A DNA stretch of 64,000 nt from Saprospiraceae bacterium (lineage in GTDB: Bacteria; Bacteroidota; Bacteroidia; Chitinophagales; Saprospiraceae): positions 84,076 through 148,075 of the forward strand of contig JANQHF010000004.1 in NCBI GenBank assembly GCA_028282725.1. Direction: 5' to 3'. A program made the position numbers and the translations under genes. The notes beneath the pieces are model-generated. The model had not been told where the DNA came from, ran no database searches, and saw nothing but the letters and a program-made list of their open reading frames with translations. Positions 37,666-46,844 of the stretch are shown in pieces (positions within the stretch are counted from its first letter, which is position 1; each line of letters opens with the position of its first letter).

Positions 37666-37728
37666 ATAAAGATTTTCGTACAAAACTAGAGTGCTACATT
37701 CGAGCGTATTTTGATCTATATCAAAAAA

Positions 37729-38292
37729 TCATCGTTCAGCCCGGATTCTGCTAAACGTTTCTTGCGTTATGCCAAGAAAGGAGGCAATGTATCCTAATTT
37801 CACTCTTAGCTCAACATCGGGGAAGTACGATTTTAATAGTTTGTACTTTTCTTTGGCGGAAAGAAATGACCAACCTTTGGAAAAGTGATCGAGAAAACCC
37901 ACCATTTCTTCAGCCAACAACCTGGCAAAAATAGCAAATGCAGGAAATTGCATTATCAATTTTTGATAATCGGAGTGACTGATCCTGTATAATTCGCAAT
38001 CCTCCAGGCACTCGATTTCTTCGAAACTGGGTTGTTGGGAATAGAAGCTATACCAGGCTGTGATGAATTGATTTTCCGCATAGAACCAGGAAGTGACTTT
38101 CCGGTCTTCCTGGAAATAGTAATTGTGCACAATGCCCTTTTCAACAAAGTACAGGTACATGGCGCGCTGATCTTCTAACAGGAGATTCTCACCCTTCCTT
38201 GCCTTTAAGAATTCAAAACTAACGGGAATTGCCGCGGTCAGTTCCGGATCAAGCGAAGTCTTTAAAGAAATAGCCTGGATGAGCTTATTCAT
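37729..38292 (-). CDS. Crp/Fnr-family transcriptional regulator
   Basis: A 187-aa protein. Residues ~20-120 form the cyclic-nucleotide-binding-like beta-roll (FEFLKARKGENLLLEDQRAM, YLYFVEKGIVHNYYF), and the C-terminal part is a winged helix (LGYIASFLGITQETFSRIRA). The PGE/AVRS cAMP-binding signature is absent, as usual in Bacteroidota members, which probably sense something else. It lies upstream of the lipid-modification operon on the same strand, 63 bp from it, so it may control it. Confidence 0.88.
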   Translation of the reverse strand: MNKLIQAISLKTSLDPELTAAIPVSFEFLKARKGENLLLEDQRAMYLYFVEKGIVHNYYFQEDRKVTSWFYAENQFITAWYSFYSQQPSFEEIECLEDCELYRISHSDYQKLIMQFPAFAIFARLLAEEMVGFLDHFSKGWSFLSAKEKYKLLKSYFPDVELRVKLGYIASFLGITQETFSRIRAER

Positions 38293-38373
38293 AGATTTCG
38301 AATGCCTATTCTGTTCAAAATTAAAACTGGCCTTGTGATATTGTTAATTTCTTGAAATGAATATTATGATTCT

Positions 38374-38706
38374 TCACTCCTCCTCATTCAACACATAAAT
38401 GAATGCATTTTCCTGTTGTTCATCGGAAATTTGTACACTGGTAAGTACCCGTTTATAGGCGGGGCCTTCGAAGGCATCCAGGGCATCCCAATGATCGGCA
38501 AGGTTTTCGGAAGAGAAAACAAATCCCTTAATGATATCACCTTTTGATTCGAGTACAAGGGCCGGGAAGCCCATCGCGGCACCCCAACCTTTTTCGTAAA
38601 AAGTACCTTTCACACTTCCTTGTTTCCAACTACCTCCTATGTTTTCCAGGACAAATGCGTTGGGTCTGCCGGGAGCCAGGGTACCATAAACGAAGAGTTG
38701 ATTCAT
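38374..38706 (-). CDS. Gamma-glutamylcyclotransferase-like protein (intact paralogue)
   Basis: A 110-aa GGCT/AIG2-fold protein: QLFVYGTLAPGRPNAFVLEN, GTFYEKGWGAAMGFPALVLE, LDAFEGPAYKRVLTSVQ with the catalytic-position Glu, and the C-terminal strand ENAFIYVLNEEE. Members cyclise gamma-glutamyl amines or amino acids, but most small bacterial ones are uncharacterised. The paralogue at 34700-35035 shares most of its length and carries a frameshift, so this copy is the better candidate for a working gene. Confidence 0.85.
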   Translation of the reverse strand: MNQLFVYGTLAPGRPNAFVLENIGGSWKQGSVKGTFYEKGWGAAMGFPALVLESKGDIIKGFVFSSENLADHWDALDAFEGPAYKRVLTSVQISDEQQENAFIYVLNEEE

Positions 38707-38787
38707 GGCTTTTGGATGATTACAGACAAATAACTAATGAGCATTTCTATAATATGTAAATATAAGACTTTGACCATTGCAAAAAAA

Positions 38788-39270
38788 TTAGAGTATTGAA
38801 TATATATAGTTCAGGCCTGAACAGTGACAATCAACAATTAACAAGTAGCGATGAGCTGACTCTTTCTTCTCGGTAAGAGAGAACCAGTTGCCGGAGTCAT
38901 CCTTAAACAGAGCTTCAGTGGCATAAAATTCTTAGGTAGGTGGCTATGTAAATTCTACACCTTTCACCTTGAGTTCTTCATAGGTTGCATTAATATCTGC
39001 AATCTCAAATACACCTAATCCAAAGGTGCCATTTTGAACCAGGATCTTCATTTGGTTGGTCGTCTCTTCGCTGAAATTCATGCCTGGTTTCACAGCCATT
39101 AATGTGATTTCCAATTGGGATTGTTCGGGTGCCACCAGAGTTAACCATCGGGCCCCTTCTCCCATAGGAGCATCGGTATGAACTTTGAAACCTAACTTGT
39201 TGACATAAAAATCAAAGGCGCTTTCCTGGTCTAACACGTAAATACTGACATGGCTCAATTTCGTAATCAT
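38788..39270 (-). pseudogene. VOC-family protein with two in-frame stop codons
   Basis: The frame starts at 39270 (MITKLSHVSIYVLDQESAFD, FYVNKLGFKVHTDAP) and runs 108 residues to GVEFT, where a TAG is met at 38944-38946. The same frame then reads PPT, a second stop (TAA at 38932-38934), then EFYATEALFKDDSGNWFSLT, which is the missing C-terminal strand of a VOC fold. CAG to TAG and a CAA/GAA/AAA to TAA change would explain both. Without readthrough, the last beta-alpha unit and a metal-site Glu are lost. It is preceded by an AraC-type regulator, a pairing often seen with intact VOC genes. Confidence 0.8.
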
Positions 39271-39312
39271 AACTTATTTTTTAAATGAAAGAATAATGCG
39301 AAGTAATGAGCT

Positions 39313-39759
39313 TTAGTCTCCGGGTATTTCTTCAAAATTGCTCTTTTTCCAATTGAACTTTTCTGAATAGCATCCGGGAATATAACCCAGCGGTTGATTT
39401 TCGATAGAAGCTTCTCGTTCGCGATAAGCTTTTTGATATTGGGATGGACTGAGCCCGGTTTCCTTTTTAAATAAACCGCTGAAGGAGGAAAGACTTTCAT
39501 ACCCAACGTCAAAACATGCATCACTGATCGACCTTCCGTCGTGAAGCAATTCCATGGCCTTATTGATGCGGACGTACTTCAAATAATTATAAGGAGTCTT
39601 TTGATAGACCTTTTTGAATTGACGGATAAAATCGTACTTCGAGAAGTGTCCCCCGGATGCAATGTCGTCAACATCAATGCTTTCCGCATAAAGGGCATCG
39701 ATGTATAATTTGGCTTTTACAATCTTGCGATAGAAATATGCTTTGGGGTGGGAAGACAT
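39313..39759 (-). CDS. AraC-family transcriptional regulator (HTH domain only)
   Basis: A 148-aa protein with two helix-turn-helix motifs of the AraC/XylS type: IDVDDIASGGHFSKYDFIRQ with FKKVYQKTPYNYLKYVR, and SISDACFDVGYESLSSFSGL with FKKETGLSPSQYQKAYR. The short C-terminal tail (PGCYSEKFNWKKSNF) is typical of regulators placed next to VOC genes. No effector domain is present. It lies 42 bp upstream of the nonsense-interrupted VOC gene, its probable former target. Confidence 0.9.
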   Translation of the reverse strand: MSSHPKAYFYRKIVKAKLYIDALYAESIDVDDIASGGHFSKYDFIRQFKKVYQKTPYNYLKYVRINKAMELLHDGRSISDACFDVGYESLSSFSGLFKKETGLSPSQYQKAYREREASIENQPLGYIPGCYSEKFNWKKSNFEEIPGD

Positions 39760-40001
39760 TAATAGGAAGATTGATTTGTGAAACTTTGTTTTTACTTGAT
39801 AATAGTATGACGATTAAAAGACTTTTGTCGCCGCATCATATTACTTAGCATAAAGATTATTTAACAGATCCTACCGCTTTTTTGATCCTTATTAGATAAG
39901 AACCTCTTAAAAATATGTCAAACAATCAGTCTGAAAACTAAACTAATCCTAAAACATTGTAAAAATTCACTAATTGTGGTGAATAATTCTTTAATTCACA
40001 T

Positions 40002-41231
40002 ATGCATCAGTCTAATATATACATGGCTTCTGGCATGATGAGAGAATTACTCTTTATCGGAACTAGGGGCTTCCTTACTTTGGTGACTATCGCATTACTT
40101 TGTGGTTCATCTGAGGCCCAGGATGCTTTTTTTAACAATTTCGAAACTGGAAAATCTTATTTCAACCCATCCCTGGTGGGTACCACAGGATCGCTGTCTA
40201 TCACTGCTAAACACAAACGTCAATGGCATATTCTCGATCCATGGTTTCAGACTACTTACTTTGCTGTGGAAGAAAGCTTGCCATGCACCTTTCTCGATTG
40301 GGGATTAAGTTTTTTGCATGACTCCGAAGGAACAGCCGGATTCACAACCCGGGAAGGGGCCTTCAATATTGCAGGTACGATTCCTTTTACGATCGGAAAC
40401 CATTTACAGAACGTAAAAATCGGTTTTTCTCCACGCTATTCTCAAAAATCGATTGACTATGACCGGCTGGTTTTTTCAGATCAGCTCGACCCTAAATACG
40501 GACCTGTTAATGCTTCCGGAGTATCGAATCCGACATCGTTTATCCCTCCAGACAATACCGGTCTTTCGAATTCATTCTTCAGTCCCTCTTTGGGAATTAC
40601 TTTTGTGACTGTCTGGAATGCCAAGAAGCGTAATGTACGCAAGATCATCACTTCTTTGGGTGCATCAATTACGCATGTTCTAGCCCTCAGCGATGACCTT
40701 GGCAATATTGAATCCGTTCAGCGTTTAACTGCTGAAATTCCTGCCAGGTACTCGTTTTTTGCCGAAGCCGAGATCAGGCCGATTATTGCGACTGACTATT
40801 TTATTTCATTAACCCCAATTGTTGTGTATCAACACCAGGCAAGGCTAAATTACTGGGAAATGGGTGCTTCGATTGGGTACAATCGGGACGCGAGATTTGG
40901 GCTTTTTTTGCAGTATAGTCCTTCGAACCTTGATCAGATCTCTACCAATACTCTAATCGGGCAACTCGATCTGGCAATAGTCCGGGCCGAGGATCACCGC
41001 GTGGATTTAGGTATCAATTTTTCAACAGGATTGACAGGTTTCAAAAATTCACGATCCAATATGATGGAAGTTTCGTTAACCTATCACTTTAAAAAAAGCG
41101 TCACTTGTTCATTGGCAGGTATGGAATCTGATCCTACCACAGATACAATCGAATGCCCTGGTGACAAGTATGCCGGCATGAAGCGCTATCAGGACCTTTT
41201 TTACTATTCGCTGACAAAATGGAAGAAGTAG
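40002..41231 (+). CDS. Second PorP/SprF-family outer-membrane protein
   Basis: A 409-aa protein; the start could be 40002 or the ATG at 40035 (MMRELLFIGTRG), and the signal ends near SSEAQ. The family opening is present as DAFFNNFETGKSYFNPSLVG, then KHKRQWHI and repeated amphipathic strands to a C-terminal region with VSLTYHFKKS. As with the first PorP/SprF at 653-1660, it directly precedes a giant type B-sorted protein, overlapping it by 13 bp. I infer a dedicated pair. It is about 75 aa longer than the first member, and the extra length is at its C-terminus. Confidence 0.88.
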   Translation: MHQSNIYMASGMMRELLFIGTRGFLTLVTIALLCGSSEAQDAFFNNFETGKSYFNPSLVGTTGSLSITAKHKRQWHILDPWFQTTYFAVEESLPCTFLDWGLSFLHDSEGTAGFTTREGAFNIAGTIPFTIGNHLQNVKIGFSPRYSQKSIDYDRLVFSDQLDPKYGPVNASGVSNPTSFIPPDNTGLSNSFFSPSLGITFVTVWNAKKRNVRKIITSLGASITHVLALSDDLGNIESVQRLTAEIPARYSFFAEAEIRPIIATDYFISLTPIVVYQHQARLNYWEMGASIGYNRDARFGLFLQYSPSNLDQISTNTLIGQLDLAIVRAEDHRVDLGINFSTGLTGFKNSRSNMMEVSLTYHFKKSVTCSLAGMESDPTTDTIECPGDKYAGMKRYQDLFYYSLTKWKK

Positions 41232-44200
41232 TGAGGGGAAATCGATTATTCAACATTGTTTTTTTGATGTTTATTACAAATCTAGTGCACAGTCAAGTGA
41301 TCTGCGATCGATTCAATGAATGCAATATTCCGGATTTAGGATTTGCGGATTTTACTCCTATGGGGAAGTCCGTCTTTTGTGAGACTGAGAGAGTAATCCT
41401 AGAAAACTCTTCTACATTTTTGGATTTTGACCAATTCATTATTGATTGGGGAGATGAACGCATTGATACAATCAATTCTTATGACAGCATTGATCACGTC
41501 TATGATTATTCAGCGATAGATCGCTGTCAAGCAGGATCAAGCCTCAGAGTTGTAATTTCATTTATTGGCAGAAAATTTTGTGGAGATACCTATTCATGCA
41601 GTGAAGGTACAACTACGATTTCTGTAGACCTAAAGCCAGAATCAGAAATAGATGTCACGTCAGAAGCTTGTGTCGGTCAGAGAGTCAATTTCACTGAAGC
41701 TGCTTGTAATGAAGATCCGGATTCCTATGGGTGGCAATTTGGGGATGGGGGTACTTCTACGGAACGTAATCCCTCTTATACTTATAACTCACCCGGGATC
41801 TACCAGGTCAGTTTGCGTGTAGAGAATATTTGTGGTCCGGCTACCACAACAAGATCAATTCGTATCGTGGAGGATCCACTTCCTGAATTTGATATTGCAT
41901 CGATTCAGCAAAACTTTTGCATACCATCCGAAGTAACCCTCATTAACCAGACCTCTACAGTCGGAACCATTAATTGGAATATTCAACCCAATATGTCTCC
42001 CGGTACATGGCAATTTACAGATACAACTGAGTTTCTTTCAGGTGATGACTCTTTGATGATCACCTTATTTGATCCGAGGTTTTATGTCATTTCGCTCAAC
42101 GCTACCAATGCTTGTGGGACTACATCACTGACAGATACAATCCAAGCAATAGACCAGCCAATCGCTGATTTGGAAGATCCTCCTGCATACTGTGAAACAG
42201 CAAATTATACACCTGACGTTTCTTACATGAATGTCACCGGCATTGAATCAGTGTCCTGGTCCTTCATTGGAGGAAATCCCATTTCGTCATCCGAGCTTAA
42301 TCCAATAAACATTGAATTTGATCAACCGGGTAATTACCCGGTTACAATGAATGTATTCAGTTCTTGTGGCAATAGTACGTATCAAACAGAAGTGGTGGTC
42401 TTCGCCCGGATCATACCTGAGATACAAGAGACCGACCTTTCATATTGCTCTGCTGACGACGTGGACACTTTGCAAGTCAATGCTGCTGGGGGAACGTGGT
42501 CTGGAAAGGGTATCATTGATCGGGAATTGGGCATTTTTGATCCTTCCCTCGTTGGTCAGTCTTCGACAAACATTCGCTATGAAATCAGCAATGGTGAATG
42601 CTCCGGTTCAGATGAAATCACAATCGAAGTGAAACAGGCTGAAGCTGTTTCTATTGACCCGGCACGCTTTTGCATTACAGACCCTCCCGCGTTTCTGACA
42701 GGAAGTATTTCAGGTGGTGTATGGAGTGGTGAAGGAGTAGATTCGTTGGGTCTCTTTGATCCTGAAGAGGCTGGTGCGGGCACTACAGAAGTGGTTTATA
42801 GTGTCATGGGCAGTAATGGATGTATCGCCCGCGTACAAGGGGATGTAGTTGTCGATGAATTGAATCCTCCTGCAATTCCAAATATGGTGTCTCTCTGCCG
42901 AACATTGGATGTCGTCGACTTGACAGAGGTTTTTGGTATTTCTTCTATATCAGGGATCATCCAGGAATGGTCCGGACCTGGAATAATCCAAAATGATGGC
43001 CTGCTTGATGGGAGTATGGTTTCAGAAGATACAATTCAAGTTCGAATCAGTTTTATTGGAGATATATGTACGGTCATAGATTCAGCTCAGATCGTACTTA
43101 GCGAATTACCTGAACTTCAGATTACACCGGATACAACGGTTTGTATTGCTTCCTCCACCTTTCAATTAAATGCTAATATTCCTGGAGGTACCTGGTCGGG
43201 ACCAGGCATAGATAGACAAACAGGAATCATAAGCATAGGTGCAAACAATACGGGAAGCAACATTTTCAGATACATTGTGAATGATGGAACGAATTGCCGA
43301 CAAGAGCTACAGACGAATATAACGGTACTTGACCTCGGTCTTAGTCTGGATCCTGGACCTGATGAATCATTCTGTGCCTCGAGCGGCATTGTGAACTTGA
43401 CTAGCCCTAGCCCACCAGGAGGTACCTGGAGTGCCAGGCCCGGTCTTGTCGATATAACAACAGGACAAGTCGATATAAGTCTACTCACTCCAGGTGAGAC
43501 CTATGATTTTGAATATTGCATATCGAGCCAGGACATAGTGGGTTGTACTTCCTGTGCTTCAAAACGAGTAACGATCAATGCTCTTCCGGATCCGAAATTT
43601 TCGACTGACTCGACATTTTGCCTTAATCAACCCACGGATCTTCAAAATGAAACTGAAGGAGATCATGAGTATAGCTGGTTGCTAAATGGTAATTTCCTGT
43701 CTTCAGAAAGGAATCCTGTAATTACTGCTGCGATCCCTGGTAATTTGTCAGTAGAATTGACTGTTACCTCATTTGAGGGTTGTGTCAATTCATTAGTGAA
43801 ATTAGTGCAAGTGGTCGATGCCCCGGTTGCTCAGTTTGACCTCGCAGAAGACTCAGGCTGTGCTCCTTTTTTGCTACAGATCGAGGATGAAAGTAGTGGC
43901 TATCAATCTAATAGTAGTTGGCAAATCAATGACCGAGAAGTGCCTTTTGACGAAATCCAAAGTCTCGTGATTGACAGTCTTTTAGCAGACAGTACGATCT
44001 TAATAAGCCAAATTGCTTCGAATGGATGTGGGAAGGCAATTTCCAGTATAAATATAATGGTCGAGGCTAGACCTATCGCTGCGTTCGGATTTGCCATGGA
44101 CGAAGGTTGTTCGCCATTCGAAGTGACTTTTGAAAACTCTTCATTTGGGAGTCCGGATGATTTCATTTGGGATCTCGGTAATGGAATCACCAGTACAAAC

Positions 44201-46090
44201 CCAATACCTGATACACAAGTTTATTTCAGTACCGGTGATGTGCCTACTGACTATCTGATCTCACTTATTGCCCGTAACCAATGTGGTGTTGATACCTTCA
44301 ATCAAGTACTAACCGTTCAACCTCCGGATGTTCGTGCTGCAATTCAGCTCGATACGATAGCGGCTTGTCCGCCATTTGACTTACAGTTGTTAAGTTTTTC
44401 AACAGCGGGATCAATACTGAATTGGGAATGGACATCACCTTCCGGAAATCGAATGACTTCACTCGAACAAAACCCTGAGGCTCGTTTTGATGAACCTGGT
44501 GAATATACCATCATACTTTCTGCAATGGGATGCGGAATTGATAAGGATACTGCTGTGCTTGGGGTCTTACCAAGACCTACCGCGGCTTTTGAAATCGAAC
44601 CAGCGATTTGCCTTGGTGATACTCTTAATATTACTAATAATTCTTTGCAAGCAACAATCTATGAATGGACCTTTGATTCACTAATAAAAGTCAGGACCGA
44701 TGAACCTCAATATCTGTTTGATGACACAGCTGTCCATACAATACAATTGATCGCCTATAATGAATTTGCCTGTCCTGATACTACTATACAAAATATTACA
44801 GTAAGACCAAATCCAACATTATCTCTGGATGACGAACAAATATTTGCTTGCCCGCCATTTGAACTATCACTTCAAAATAATGAATCTGGCAACTATACCT
44901 ATTCCTGGTTGGCTTCAGATGGACAAACAAATGTTGAATCGATTTCTAAATTTGTTTTTGATGTTGCTGGTGTATATACCGTAAAAGCAATAGCAACTGA
45001 TCCGTTTGGGTGCCAATCCACAGTACTGAGCGAACCCATCACGATTTATGACTTGCCAACGGCATCTTTTGATTTATCGCAATCAGAATTCTGTCTTGGT
45101 AGCGATTCCCTCACGGTCACAAATACTTCGACCGGCGGACTGACCTATGAATGGAGTTTGAACGGCACATTCCTTGCCAATACAGTAGATCTGAATATCG
45201 CACCGGATCAAACTGGATTGGTGGATATTGGATTACGAGCGGCAAATGAGTTTGGATGTGCAGACTCTATCTTTTCACCTTTGGCCATATTCGCACAACC
45301 CATGATCATGCCTGAATTCCTGCGAGTATTGGAATGTGTTGGAAATGAAATAAATCTTTCCGATATAGACGCAAGTAGCGAGCAATATATTTGGACGATT
45401 CCCGGGGTCACAATGGTGAATGGATCTAATGTTCGAGTGCAATTTGAAGAGTCGGGCATATATGATCTAAAAATTGTTGCGATCAATGGAACTACCTGCA
45501 TCGATTCGCTTGAAATTGATGGATTCTTTGATATCAGAAGTATTCCTGAAGCTGATTTTCGTTTTAACATAAATCCTGACCCTGTATTAATCGGTGATGT
45601 GGCATTTTCTAATGAAAGTGTCAACTTCACTTCTTTACTATGGGATTTTGGTGATGGTCAGCAGTCGACAGAAGAAAATCCCGTTCATATCTATAATATT
45701 AACTTACCTGACAGTGTTCGCCTGACGGCTTTTATCGAACATGAAGGATTTATTACATGCTCGGATGATATAGCAATGCTCATTCGACCTGAATCAGTCT
45801 CTTCATTTTATGCCCCAAATGCATTATCTCCGGAAAATGGTACAGGACTTGTGCAAGTCTTCAAACCTGCAGGACTGGGCATTATTCAATATGACATCAC
45901 AATTTATTCACCTTGGGGAGAGGTAGTTTGGTATTCAGAACAAATCGATGAGGGGCAACCTGCTGAGGCCTGGGATGGTGTTTTACCTTCTGGAGTAGAT
46001 GCGCCACAAGGTGTATATGTTTATAAGGCAAACGTGACTTTTTCAGATAGAAGTGAATCATTCACCGGAACCATTCATTTGATCCGCTAA
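41219..46090 (+). CDS. Giant PKD-repeat surface protein with type B sorting domain
   Basis: A 1623-aa protein with a signal peptide (ends VHSQ). It consists of many PKD/Ig-like repeats with paired Cys: examples are YGWQFGDGGTSTERNPSYTY near residue 180, a GGTWSG series between ~400 and ~750 (GGTWSGKGIID, GGVWSGEGVD, GGTWSGPGID), and LLWDFGDGQQSTEENPVHIY near 1475. The last ~90 residues (FYAPNALSPENGTGLVQVF ... GVYVYKANVTF) are the T9SS type B domain. Such proteins are surface adhesins or gliding filaments; no catalytic domain is seen. It is in an operon with the upstream PorP/SprF gene. Confidence 0.9.
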   Translation: MEEVVRGNRLFNIVFLMFITNLVHSQVICDRFNECNIPDLGFADFTPMGKSVFCETERVILENSSTFLDFDQFIIDWGDERIDTINSYDSIDHVYDYSAIDRCQAGSSLRVVISFIGRKFCGDTYSCSEGTTTISVDLKPESEIDVTSEACVGQRVNFTEAACNEDPDSYGWQFGDGGTSTERNPSYTYNSPGIYQVSLRVENICGPATTTRSIRIVEDPLPEFDIASIQQNFCIPSEVTLINQTSTVGTINWNIQPNMSPGTWQFTDTTEFLSGDDSLMITLFDPRFYVISLNATNACGTTSLTDTIQAIDQPIADLEDPPAYCETANYTPDVSYMNVTGIESVSWSFIGGNPISSSELNPINIEFDQPGNYPVTMNVFSSCGNSTYQTEVVVFARIIPEIQETDLSYCSADDVDTLQVNAAGGTWSGKGIIDRELGIFDPSLVGQSSTNIRYEISNGECSGSDEITIEVKQAEAVSIDPARFCITDPPAFLTGSISGGVWSGEGVDSLGLFDPEEAGAGTTEVVYSVMGSNGCIARVQGDVVVDELNPPAIPNMVSLCRTLDVVDLTEVFGISSISGIIQEWSGPGIIQNDGLLDGSMVSEDTIQVRISFIGDICTVIDSAQIVLSELPELQITPDTTVCIASSTFQLNANIPGGTWSGPGIDRQTGIISIGANNTGSNIFRYIVNDGTNCRQELQTNITVLDLGLSLDPGPDESFCASSGIVNLTSPSPPGGTWSARPGLVDITTGQVDISLLTPGETYDFEYCISSQDIVGCTSCASKRVTINALPDPKFSTDSTFCLNQPTDLQNETEGDHEYSWLLNGNFLSSERNPVITAAIPGNLSVELTVTSFEGCVNSLVKLVQVVDAPVAQFDLAEDSGCAPFLLQIEDESSGYQSNSSWQINDREVPFDEIQSLVIDSLLADSTILISQIASNGCGKAISSINIMVEARPIAAFGFAMDEGCSPFEVTFENSSFGSPDDFIWDLGNGITSTNPIPDTQVYFSTGDVPTDYLISLIARNQCGVDTFNQVLTVQPPDVRAAIQLDTIAACPPFDLQLLSFSTAGSILNWEWTSPSGNRMTSLEQNPEARFDEPGEYTIILSAMGCGIDKDTAVLGVLPRPTAAFEIEPAICLGDTLNITNNSLQATIYEWTFDSLIKVRTDEPQYLFDDTAVHTIQLIAYNEFACPDTTIQNITVRPNPTLSLDDEQIFACPPFELSLQNNESGNYTYSWLASDGQTNVESISKFVFDVAGVYTVKAIATDPFGCQSTVLSEPITIYDLPTASFDLSQSEFCLGSDSLTVTNTSTGGLTYEWSLNGTFLANTVDLNIAPDQTGLVDIGLRAANEFGCADSIFSPLAIFAQPMIMPEFLRVLECVGNEINLSDIDASSEQYIWTIPGVTMVNGSNVRVQFEESGIYDLKIVAINGTTCIDSLEIDGFFDIRSIPEADFRFNINPDPVLIGDVAFSNESVNFTSLLWDFGDGQQSTEENPVHIYNINLPDSVRLTAFIEHEGFITCSDDIAMLIRPESVSSFYAPNALSPENGTGLVQVFKPAGLGIIQYDITIYSPWGEVVWYSEQIDEGQPAEAWDGVLPSGVDAPQGVYVYKANVTFSDRSESFTGTIHLIR

Positions 46091-46119
46091 ATAGGAGATT
46101 TAAGGAAAGCTCAAAGACC

Positions 46120-46225
46120 AGATCCATCCCTCCCGCATGAATTCATCTCACCAAAGGCGAAGCAGGCGCCCACCGTGGCTTCGACTACGCTCAGCCTAAT
46201 AAGTTGAGCGATGGTCCCAAAGACC
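46120..46225. repeat. Dispersed REP-like element
   Basis: The segment AATTCATCTCACCAAAGGCG ... GCGCCCACC ... CTCAGCCTAATAAGTTGAG matches, in the same orientation, the right-hand element at about 22735-22815 (CAACTCATCTCGCC ... GCGCCCACC ... CTCAGCCTGAAAAGTTGAG). It sits directly after the type B gene and may function as its terminator. Confidence 0.65.
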
Positions 46226-46351
46226 AAAGCCCAAATGCTAAAGACCAACATTGATCTGGATCACTACCCCTGTTGACCCGTATCAATGGCCAACTGCAAT
46301 TAAAAGCTAAACTTTGATCAGTTAATTACCAGAGTTCAATAATAGATAGCG

Positions 46352-46738
46352 ATGAACAAATTTAACCTGAATGACAACTTTGAAACAGCAAATGGATTCA
46401 TACAGAATGCCCGGAATGAACTCTTTCGGGCAGAGGAGGATGTCGTACCACAATTGATCTTTAATAATGTACGGGCAGTATTGAAGCTAGTCTTTACGTC
46501 CTTTTTACACCAAAGAGGACATAGTCCCGGACCCATCGGACTGCACGATATGGGGGCTTATTGTGCCCGGTTGGATAGCCGCTTCGGTGAATTAAGTATG
46601 GAACTGGTACCTCACGAGGGAAATGAGCAAATGCGTTATATCAACATGGACAACCTAGAGAAATGTATTGATGTCGCCGAGAAGGCTGTTGGTTTGATGC
46701 AGCATCAGGCATGGCCCGAGAGCAAGCGCGTCAAATAG
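46352..46738 (+). CDS. HEPN-like helical protein
   Basis: A 128-aa all-helical protein: NARNELFRAEEDVVPQLIFN, VLKLVFTSFLHQRGH and, near the end, ECIDVAEKAVG-like helices (NLEKCIDVAEKAVGLMQHQ). The pattern of an acidic first helix, a conserved LK..F segment and GLHDMGAYC is that of HEPN domains. The RxxxxxH ribonuclease motif is not convincing here, so an active toxin is not claimed, and no partner nucleotidyltransferase is adjacent. It ends 106 bp before nifJ and could be part of that transcription unit. Confidence 0.6.
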   Translation: MNKFNLNDNFETANGFIQNARNELFRAEEDVVPQLIFNNVRAVLKLVFTSFLHQRGHSPGPIGLHDMGAYCARLDSRFGELSMELVPHEGNEQMRYINMDNLEKCIDVAEKAVGLMQHQAWPESKRVK

Positions 46739-46844
46739 TCATCTCACCAAATCAATGAGCAAGCATCAACACATAGAAATAACGAACCAAAGAACTTCTC
46801 ATTACCGGGTAGAACACCTAGTACCTCACGACAAACTATAAGGC

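Noticed and set aside
38932..38946. Recoding of stop codons in the VOC gene
   Set aside because: TAG and TAA terminate many other genes in this window, so genome-wide reassignment is excluded; local readthrough remains only a remote possibility.
46352..46738. Toxin-antitoxin system based on the HEPN-like protein
   Set aside because: No convincing RNase motif and no partner nucleotidyltransferase or antitoxin gene is adjacent.
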